From positions 1-64,000 of the forward strand of contig NZ_MWUM01000023.1 in NCBI RefSeq assembly GCF_002028455.1: 64,000 bases of DNA, in the 5' to 3' direction. Under the pieces are notes generated by a model. The model worked only from the letters and a program-made list of their open reading frames with translations, did not search any database and had not been told where the DNA came from. This stretch comes from Zoogloea sp. LCSB751 (GTDB lineage Bacteria > Pseudomonadota > Gammaproteobacteria > Burkholderiales > Rhodocyclaceae). Within the stretch, counting starts at the first letter, position 1, and every line of letters starts with the position of its first letter. The position numbers and the translations under genes were made by a program. Of this stretch, positions 58,478 through 64,000 are shown in pieces.

Positions 58478-58969
58478 ATGTTCCCGCTGCAGAACCTCTA
58501 CGCGCCGGCTGGCGCGGGCCGGCTCAACGACCTGATGTCCTTCTACCAGGGCACCTTCGTGTGCGCCCAGCGCCTGATCTCGCTCAACCTCAAGGCGGCG
58601 CAGTCGCTGATGGAGGGCAATCTGGAAACGGTGCAGACCCTGGCCAGGGCCCGCGACCTCCAGACCTGGAACGCAGCACAGATCGCGCTGACCGAGCAGT
58701 TCATCGACCAGGTCATCGGCTATGCCGGCGATTTCAACGAGGTGGTTGCCGCCAACCAGCATGAACTGGCCGAACTCCTCACCGTCCGCCCGGCCCCGTC
58801 AGGCACACAGGCCGCGCCGGCGTCTGCGCTGACGGCAGGCCCGACGATCGTCGGCGAGATGGTCAGGACCATGCTGGATGCAGCCGTCAAATCCCGCGAC
58901 ACCATGCTCGACATGGCCCAGCAGGCGGATGCCCGCCTGCACAGCAAACCGGCCGGCAAACGCCGCTGA
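58478..58969 (+). CDS. Phasin (PHA granule-associated protein)
   Basis: This 163-residue protein belongs to the phasin_2 family: an amphipathic helical core (NDLMSFYQGTFVCAQRLISL, AQIALTEQFIDQVIGYAGDF) and an Ala-rich linker before a C-terminal helix. Phasins coat polyhydroxyalkanoate granules and control their size. ATG 58478 is chosen over GTG 58472 because GGTGAGG lies at the right distance. No pha biosynthesis gene is in the window. Confidence 0.75.
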   Translation: MFPLQNLYAPAGAGRLNDLMSFYQGTFVCAQRLISLNLKAAQSLMEGNLETVQTLARARDLQTWNAAQIALTEQFIDQVIGYAGDFNEVVAANQHELAELLTVRPAPSGTQAAPASALTAGPTIVGEMVRTMLDAAVKSRDTMLDMAQQADARLHSKPAGKRR

Positions 58970-59095
58970 GCGGCTGGAGTCCAGCTCCAGGTAGGTGCCG
59001 GTGAAGCCATGGGGCGGCAGCCACTTGGCCATCGCGGCGGGATCGAGAAAGGCCCGGTAGATACGCTCCGGCGGCGCACGGCATGGGTCATTCAC
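58970..59095 (-). pseudogene. SRPBCC/AHSA1-domain 5' remnant
   Basis: The minus strand reads APPERIYRAFLDPAAMAKWL followed by PPHGFTGTYLELD, the characteristic N-terminal 40 residues of AHSA1-type SRPBCC proteins. The rest of the about 150-residue domain is missing; the frame runs into the phasin gene antisense without family similarity. It is a truncated gene end. Confidence 0.6.
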
Positions 59096-59192
59096 ACGCC
59101 CCTGCGCTGTATCGAAGCGCACAGCGCTGCGGCCCGGCTGCTGCCCCCGCCACAGGCAAGGGCACGTGCTCCCCGGGCGGATTGCGGCAGCC

Positions 59193-59948
59193 CTACTCCG
59201 CGGCGTACTGGAATTCCACCAGCGTATCGTCCGGCCAGCTGCCGTCATGGTAGGGCGCGGCGAAGAAACGGCCATTGGCGATGATCCGCTTCGCGTCCAG
59301 CGGCTCGCGCCGCTCCCCGGCAATCAAGGTAGCGCCGACCAGGCGTCTGGGCGCCCGAATGCCGATCCGCGCCATCGACGTATGGCACGGGCCGCCCAAC
59401 ACCGCGAACGCGGTCCGCTGCAGGAGGCCCACATCGTCCTTGACGATGGCCCAGCCGATCTCGCATTGCAGACGCAGATCACCGAGACGCCGCGCATTGT
59501 CCGGCACGCCCGGCGTACGGATGTCGGGCAGGCCGATATACAGGCCCGGCTTGCGATTGACGATGAGGTCGGCATTGTCGTCCCAGGCCTGCTGGTCCCG
59601 CGGCAGGGCAAAACGGCGCTCGGCATCCAGCGCGATCGGGAGCGAGGCATTGCCGCTCACCAGATGCAGCGCCAGCATGTTGTCCGCTGCGCCATCGACC
59701 TGCCGGTCGCGCAGCGCCAGCACGAAGCGCAGCGACGCGTCCGGCGCCAGCTGATGGTGCTGCGCGAAGACCTCGAAAGCGCGCCACGCCTTACGGTATG
59801 GAAACAACGTGGGCGTCTGGCTCTTCACCGTGACGACACCCAGTTCCTGCACGGGCTCCGTGTCGGCGGCGGCGGACGCGGAGAGCGAATGGATCAGCCC
59901 GATTCCCGCGAGCAGCCCCCAGGATAGCTGGCAAAGTCGTGATTTCAT
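59193..59948 (-). CDS. Exported protein of unknown function
   Basis: This protein of about 251 residues has a signal peptide (LLAGIGLIHSLSASAAA). The mature part is beta-rich, with LRFVLALRDRQVDG, LPIALDAERRFALP, DLIVNRKPGLYIGLPDIRTP and AKRIIANGRFFAAPYHDGSW. I know no named family. ATG 59948 follows GGAA at a fair distance. It is downstream of the hybrid kinase on the same strand (43 bp after its stop) but need not share its function. Confidence 0.65.
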   Translation of the reverse strand: MKSRLCQLSWGLLAGIGLIHSLSASAAADTEPVQELGVVTVKSQTPTLFPYRKAWRAFEVFAQHHQLAPDASLRFVLALRDRQVDGAADNMLALHLVSGNASLPIALDAERRFALPRDQQAWDDNADLIVNRKPGLYIGLPDIRTPGVPDNARRLGDLRLQCEIGWAIVKDDVGLLQRTAFAVLGGPCHTSMARIGIRAPRRLVGATLIAGERREPLDAKRIIANGRFFAAPYHDGSWPDDTLVEFQYAAE

Positions 59949-60008
59949 GGGAACGATTTCCAGCAAAGCCCATGCCAGACTGCACGATCTGCAGCCCGAA
60001 GACGGGGC

Positions 60009-62261
60009 TCACGTCCCGCCGGCCTGCTCCAGCCAGCGGTCCAGCAGCGCGAACAACACGTCCGGAGCCACCGGCTTGGCGATGAAATCGTTCATGCCGG
60101 CTGCCAGGCAGCGCGCCTTGTCTTCGGCGAAGGCGTTGGCGGTGAGGGCCAGGATCGGCACGGCCCGCCGGCCGGGCAGCGCGCGGATGCGGCGGGTGGC
60201 TTCGAGGCCGTCCATGCCGGGCATCTGCATGTCCATCAGGATCAGCGCATAGTCGGTGGTGGTCACCATGTTCAAGCACTGCACGCCGTCCTCGGCGGCC
60301 TCCACCGTCAGGCCCACATCGCCGAGCAGGCCCAGCATGATCTCCCGATTGACCGGCTCGTCCTCCACCAGCAGGATGCGGCGCCCCGTGTGGCGGCGCG
60401 TCAGGCGCTGCTCCGCCGTCTCGGCCACGTCGGCCATCGCCGTCGCCAGGTCCTGTGCGCCCTTGCGCAGGCGGGCGGTGAACCAGAAGGTGCTGCCCTG
60501 CCCCGGCACGCTGCTGGCGCCGGCATCGCCGCCCATCAGCTGGGCGATCTTCTTCGTGATGGCCAGCCCGAGGCCCGTTCCGCCGTACTTGCGCGTCATG
60601 CTGTTGTCGGCCTGCTCGAACACGTTGAACAGGCGCGGCATGGCCTCCGCCCCAATGCCGACCCCGCTGTCCTCGACGACGAAGCGCAGCACCACGCTGT
60701 CCGCCTCCTCCTCCAGCGTGTCGACGCGCAGCGCGATGTGGCCGGCCTCGGTGAACTTCACCGCATTGTTGGCGTAGTTGAGCAGGGCCTGCTGCAGGCG
60801 GGTCGCGTCGCCGAGCAGTACGCAGGCCGGCAACTGCAGCTGCAGGTCGAGCCGCAGCTGGCGCGCCTCCGCCGGCCCGCGGATCATGTCCACCACCGCC
60901 CCGACGATGCGCTCCACGCGCAGCGGCACCTCATCCATGCTGAGCTTGCCAGCCTCGATCTTGCTCAGTTCGAGCACCGCATTGATGATGTGCAGCAGAT
61001 GCACGCCTGCCGCCTCCAGCTTGCCGAGCTGCTGGGTCTGGCGCACGTTCAGGCCGCCGCGGCGCAGCAGGTGGGCCATGCCGATGATGGCGTTGAGCGG
61101 TGTGCGGATCTCGTGGGACATGTTGGCCAGGAAGGCGCTCTTGGCCAGGTTGGCGCTCTCCGCCGCCCGTGTGGCCTGCAGCAGTTCGCCGGTGCGGCGG
61201 GCCACCGTGTCCTCCAGATCCTGCCGGTAGCGGATCTGCCGCCACAACAGCACGGCCAGCAGAGCCAGACAGGCCAGCGTGGATACCGTCGAAATCAGCG
61301 CCGTGCGCCACCATTCGGCGAGGAAATCCCCCGTCGCCAGCCCCACTGCCACATAGAAGGGATAGGCACCGACCCGCTTGTACGCATAGATGCGTTCCCG
61401 TCCGTCGAGCGCCGCCTCGAAACGGATGATCCCCTTCCGGTCGCCCTGCTCGATGCGCATGTGCATCGGGTTGTTGGTGAGGGCCTGATTGACCGCCTCG
61501 GGCCGCAGCGGGATGCGCATCACCAGCCGCGCATCGTCGCTGCGCCGCCAGGTGACGACACCGTGTTCGCCGAGGTCGATGGCGTCCACCAGCGTCGCCA
61601 GATAATCCAGTTCGAGCGGCGCCATCGCCGCCCCCACGAAGCGCCCCTGGGCATCGCGGATCGGCAGCGCGGCAAAGAGCTGCGGCCGGTGGCTGATGCG
61701 CCCGACGCTGACCTCCGAAAAGAACAGCGGATGATCCGGCTGCGCCTTGAGGACCTCGAAATAACTGCGCCCGCGCGCACTCGGCGGCGTACCCGTGGCG
61801 AGACTCTCCGACAGATACAGCACATTGCCGTCCCGGTCGATCAGGCGCAGCCCGCTGATCTCCGGAAAACGCTGGGCCCAGGCGACAAGCTTGCGGTGCA
61901 GCTCCGCTGCGTAGCGCTCCCGGGCGGCCAGATCGAGGGCCGCGGCGGGGACCTCCGCCGCCAGCGCCGCGAGCGTCGTCTCGGTACGCCGCAGGGACAC
62001 GTCCAGCCGTGCTTCGAGCACCTCGACGAGATTGCGCGCATTGGCGGTCGCCAGCCGGGTCTGGCCCTGGTAGCTCTCCGCCAGGAAGAAGCCGAGCAGC
62101 ACCAGCACGCCGATCGCAAACAACAGGAAGCCGCCGAAGGACTTGCAGCACGACAGCCTGGATGCAAAGCGCCCATGCACGCGGCCGGCCGGGCGTGTGC
62201 CGTCTGCGCTGGATGGGCCTTCACGCTTCGAATGCTCGGACGACGACAAGAAAGTCCGCAT
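60009..62261 (-). CDS. Hybrid sensor histidine kinase/response regulator with periplasmic dCache-like sensor
   Basis: This 750-residue protein has a membrane span (FLLFAIGVLVLLGFFLAES, about 44-62) and a periplasmic sensor (about 65-310) with YAYKRVGAYPFYVAVGLATG, typical of dCache-type domains. A second span (about 320-340) follows. The HisKA box has H383 (MSHEIRTPLNAI), and the HATPase has NNAVKFTEAGH, EDSGVGIG and GGTGLGLAI. The receiver domain has phospho-acceptor D677 (LILMDMQMPG). No Hpt domain follows, so a separate Hpt partner is needed. The signal is unknown. Confidence 0.88.
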   Translation of the reverse strand: MRTFLSSSEHSKREGPSSADGTRPAGRVHGRFASRLSCCKSFGGFLLFAIGVLVLLGFFLAESYQGQTRLATANARNLVEVLEARLDVSLRRTETTLAALAAEVPAAALDLAARERYAAELHRKLVAWAQRFPEISGLRLIDRDGNVLYLSESLATGTPPSARGRSYFEVLKAQPDHPLFFSEVSVGRISHRPQLFAALPIRDAQGRFVGAAMAPLELDYLATLVDAIDLGEHGVVTWRRSDDARLVMRIPLRPEAVNQALTNNPMHMRIEQGDRKGIIRFEAALDGRERIYAYKRVGAYPFYVAVGLATGDFLAEWWRTALISTVSTLACLALLAVLLWRQIRYRQDLEDTVARRTGELLQATRAAESANLAKSAFLANMSHEIRTPLNAIIGMAHLLRRGGLNVRQTQQLGKLEAAGVHLLHIINAVLELSKIEAGKLSMDEVPLRVERIVGAVVDMIRGPAEARQLRLDLQLQLPACVLLGDATRLQQALLNYANNAVKFTEAGHIALRVDTLEEEADSVVLRFVVEDSGVGIGAEAMPRLFNVFEQADNSMTRKYGGTGLGLAITKKIAQLMGGDAGASSVPGQGSTFWFTARLRKGAQDLATAMADVAETAEQRLTRRHTGRRILLVEDEPVNREIMLGLLGDVGLTVEAAEDGVQCLNMVTTTDYALILMDMQMPGMDGLEATRRIRALPGRRAVPILALTANAFAEDKARCLAAGMNDFIAKPVAPDVLFALLDRWLEQAGGT

Positions 62262-62404
62262 GGGGATCGACTGGGCCTCTGAATCTCGGGATCGAAATGC
62301 GCGCCGATCATAACGCTCCGCCCACCCCCTTGCACGCCGCCACGCCGCACGTCTTCATCGTTGCCCCGCCAATGTTGAACGTCTGGCCGGCAATGTTCGA
62401 CTTC

Positions 62405-62640
62405 GCAGCGTGCACGATGAACATCGGTGCCGCGTACTTCATCTCACGGCCGTGCACGCTCAACTCAGCCGGCCCGAAGTTCTTCGTGCACGCGTGAGAG
62501 ATGAACTACGCACGGTGCACGAAGAACATTACCGCGCCGAAGATGAGCTACGCGCCGTGTACGAAGAACTTCAGCGCGTGCACGCTCTTCGTCACGGCCG
62601 CGAAGCTCTTCGTGCACGCATGAGAGAAGACCGCGCACGG
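62405..62640. repeat. Array of interleaved direct and inverted repeats
   Basis: Seven copies of a TGCAC/TGTAC core (starting at 62411, 62453, 62487, 62516, 62558, 62579 and 62613) lie inside longer motifs of the form GAAGTTCTTCGTGCACGC. They occur in both orientations. Spacings of 42, 34, 29, 42, 21 and 34 bp give a larger imperfect duplication with a 126-bp period (62449-62516 against 62575-62641). TCTGGCCGGC flanks the array near 62380 and 62655. It can fold into many hairpins and could be read as a repetitive charged peptide on either strand. No start site supports a gene. Confidence 0.7.
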
Positions 62641-62725
62641 CGGAGAGAAGATATCTGGCCGGCGCAGTGGAAGCTGGGCGATAGTGCATGTTAGCTTCCG
62701 CCCCCCGTCACACCGTTCATCCGCC

Positions 62726-63364
62726 ATGGCCCCGTCCGCCGCCCTGCTGCCGCCCGTCGTCGACCAGCGCCTGCGCGACTTTGCCGGCGGCGCGCCGCTG
62801 CGCATCCGCCACCGGGGCGCCGGCGAGGCCGGCAGCGACGTGTATTGCCACGCGGTGGTGCGCGACACGGTGGCGGCGTCGGGCGGGCGCCAGTGTTTCG
62901 GCTGGCTGCACAGCCTGCCGGCCCACGCCGGGCCGCAGCAGGGCGCCCACGGCTTCACCTTCCATTCCGTATGGCTGGCGCCGGGCGGGCAACTGGTGGA
63001 CGTGGCGCCCCACGCCTTCTCGCGGGACGGCTGGAGCGTTTTCATCCCGGACCGCCGGCGACGTTACGACTTCACGCTAGACATAGGCTACAACGCGCTG
63101 GTCATCTATACCGACGCCCGCGTCAGCGACTACGCGCGCAAGCTCAGTGGCCTGCCGGTGGCGCCCGGCGAGCTGTACTGGACATCCCACCTCTACCTGT
63201 TGCCGGTGGCCACCTACGAGGGGCGCTTCCGCCGCGCGTCGCGCTACCTGGCCGAGATCGAGCAGCGCTACGGCCTGCGCAGCAACGGCAAGCGCCTCGT
63301 CGGGCTGGAAGGGCTGAACCGCAGCCAGCGCATCGAACTGGCCTTCAATTACGGCGTGTATTGA
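62726..63364 (+). CDS. Conserved-looking hypothetical protein
   Basis: This 212-residue protein from ATG 62726 (GTG 62684 would add 14) contains GRQCFGWLHSLPAHAGPQQG, FTFHSVWLAPGGQLVDVAPH, DIGYNALVIYTD and SHLYLLPVATYEGRF. It is soluble, with no signal peptide. The HSVWL and DVAPH segments look like a catalytic or binding core, but I recognise no family. The ribosome-binding site is weak for both starts. Confidence 0.6.
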   Translation: MAPSAALLPPVVDQRLRDFAGGAPLRIRHRGAGEAGSDVYCHAVVRDTVAASGGRQCFGWLHSLPAHAGPQQGAHGFTFHSVWLAPGGQLVDVAPHAFSRDGWSVFIPDRRRRYDFTLDIGYNALVIYTDARVSDYARKLSGLPVAPGELYWTSHLYLLPVATYEGRFRRASRYLAEIEQRYGLRSNGKRLVGLEGLNRSQRIELAFNYGVY

Positions 63365-63517
63365 GGCGGGCAAGCACTCAACCGATGGTCTGAAGGGCGA
63401 CGCGGTTGACCTGGCGCAAACAAGGTCCGATTGCCATCGTTCCGACACCGTTCCGTTACCGCGCTGTCATCCGGCGTGGCCACAGTGCCCCCATCCAAAC
63501 CACGTGAGGGCATCCAG

Positions 63518-64000
63518 ATGCATGATTTCCTTGAAAAACTGCGCACACTGCGGTGGGACGACCACCGTTACTACCACCAGTGCCGGATCAACCAGACGCT
63601 GCACCTGATCAGCGCCTTCAGCTTCCTGTGCGCCTACGGCCTGCTCTTCGTCGATCCGGCCATGGCAGGCCTGGTGGGCTGGCTGGTCGGCATGGTGGCG
63701 CGCCAGTCGGGGCACATCTTCTTCGAGCCGCGGGAGTTCGACCGGGTGAACAACACCAGTTACGAACACAAGGAGTCGATCAAGGTCGGCTACAACATGC
63801 AGCGCAAGGGCGTGCTGATCGGTATCTGGCTGAGCATCCCGGTACTGCTCTACATCAATCCGACCCTGTTCGGGCTGTTCGACGCGCAGGCCGCCTTCCT
63901 GCACAAGCTCGGCCTGGTGTGGCTGGGGCTGGGCATCGGCGGACTCGTCTTCCGCACCGTGCATCTGTTCTTCCTGCGCAGCCCGGCCTGGGGCCTGGCC
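63518..64000 (+). CDS. Multi-span membrane protein of unknown function (partial)
   Basis: The reading frame starts at ATG 63518, 8 bp after GAGGG, and runs off the window end (161 codons seen). It shows RYYHQCRINQTLHLISAFSF, a hydrophobic pair around LCAYGLLFVDPAMAGLVGWL, QSGHIFFEPREFDRVN, and further spans (VLIGIWLSIPVLLYINP, LGLVWLGLGIGGLVF). Conserved His residues next to membrane segments (HHQ, GHIFFEP, YEHKE) suggest a metal-binding membrane enzyme of the DUF962/Mpo1-like kind, but this is a guess. Confidence 0.6.
   Translation, partial: MHDFLEKLRTLRWDDHRYYHQCRINQTLHLISAFSFLCAYGLLFVDPAMAGLVGWLVGMVARQSGHIFFEPREFDRVNNTSYEHKESIKVGYNMQRKGVLIGIWLSIPVLLYINPTLFGLFDAQAAFLHKLGLVWLGLGIGGLVFRTVHLFFLRSPAWGLA

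Noticed and set aside
62405..62640. Possible CRISPR array
   Set aside because: Motifs vary, occur in both orientations and have unequal spacing of 21-42 bp. There are no constant repeats with unique spacers and no cas genes.
62410..62694. 94-residue charged repetitive peptide (DELRTVHEEH-type repeats)
   Set aside because: The periodicity comes from the DNA repeat array, and a similar peptide is read from the opposite strand. There is no ribosome-binding site. It is better described as a repeat.

Overview
This is a high-GC window that looks betaproteobacterial, most likely a Rhodocyclales-type organism. The signs are a polyhydroxyalkanoate phasin, a siderophore receptor followed by small DUF3325/DUF3649-like membrane proteins and a PepSY protein, a PhoX phosphatase, a SulP permease, RND efflux, and an Asn-Gly-Lys tRNA cluster. 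The genus cannot be fixed from the sequence alone.

The left 25.15 kb is accessory DNA. It holds an IS3-family element cut by the window edge, a small catabolic cluster (Rieske oxygenase, 2-oxoglutarate/Fe(II) oxygenase, VOC protein), and a graveyard of gene remnants (IS3 OrfB, ATP-binding protein, umuC, HD domain). It also carries two antitoxin genes without toxins, a VapBC pair, and two defence-like modules facing each other. The first module (6840-9590, + strand) has two small nucleoside-deoxyribosyltransferase-like proteins and a protein joining an unrecognised N-terminal region to a nucleoside-phosphorylase domain. The second (9756-13810, - strand) is a tightly coupled type III CBASS operon: CD-NTase, HORMA, TRIP13-like ATPase, a two-domain SLOG/TIR-like candidate effector and a DEDDh exonuclease. 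At the right end sits an 1801-residue recombinase with two separate tyrosine-recombinase catalytic domains. It is followed directly by the 3' half of a tRNA-Arg(CCG) gene, which reads as the right attachment site of a genomic island. The intact tRNA and the left end must lie outside the window.

From 25.2 kb rightward the DNA looks like core chromosome. It starts with tRNA-Asn, tRNA-Gly and tRNA-Lys. Next come a SulP permease, hydrolases and lipoproteins, DUF1697, an LprI-like protein, PhoX, a GNAT acetyltransferase, a class D beta-lactamase, a fatty acid desaturase and a GST. An iron-uptake group (37.2-41.7 kb) and a qorB/HxlR redox-sensing pair follow.

At 43.1-50.0 kb, seven minus-strand genes form a probable operon: GntR regulator, AprA-like flavoprotein, AprB-like ferredoxin, three ABC transporter parts and a HEAT-repeat protein. 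It looks like uptake and reductive processing of an unidentified, possibly sulfur-containing, substrate. A perfect FNR/ANR-type site (50026-50039) lies in its promoter region, and its binding protein carries a NosL-like tail. An amidase diverges from it.

The last part holds an RND efflux operon (MFP-RND-OMF) with a divergent TetR regulator and repeated operator, the phasin, a hybrid histidine kinase, a striking 235-bp array of direct and inverted repeats (62405-62640) and two unknown genes, the last cut by the window end.
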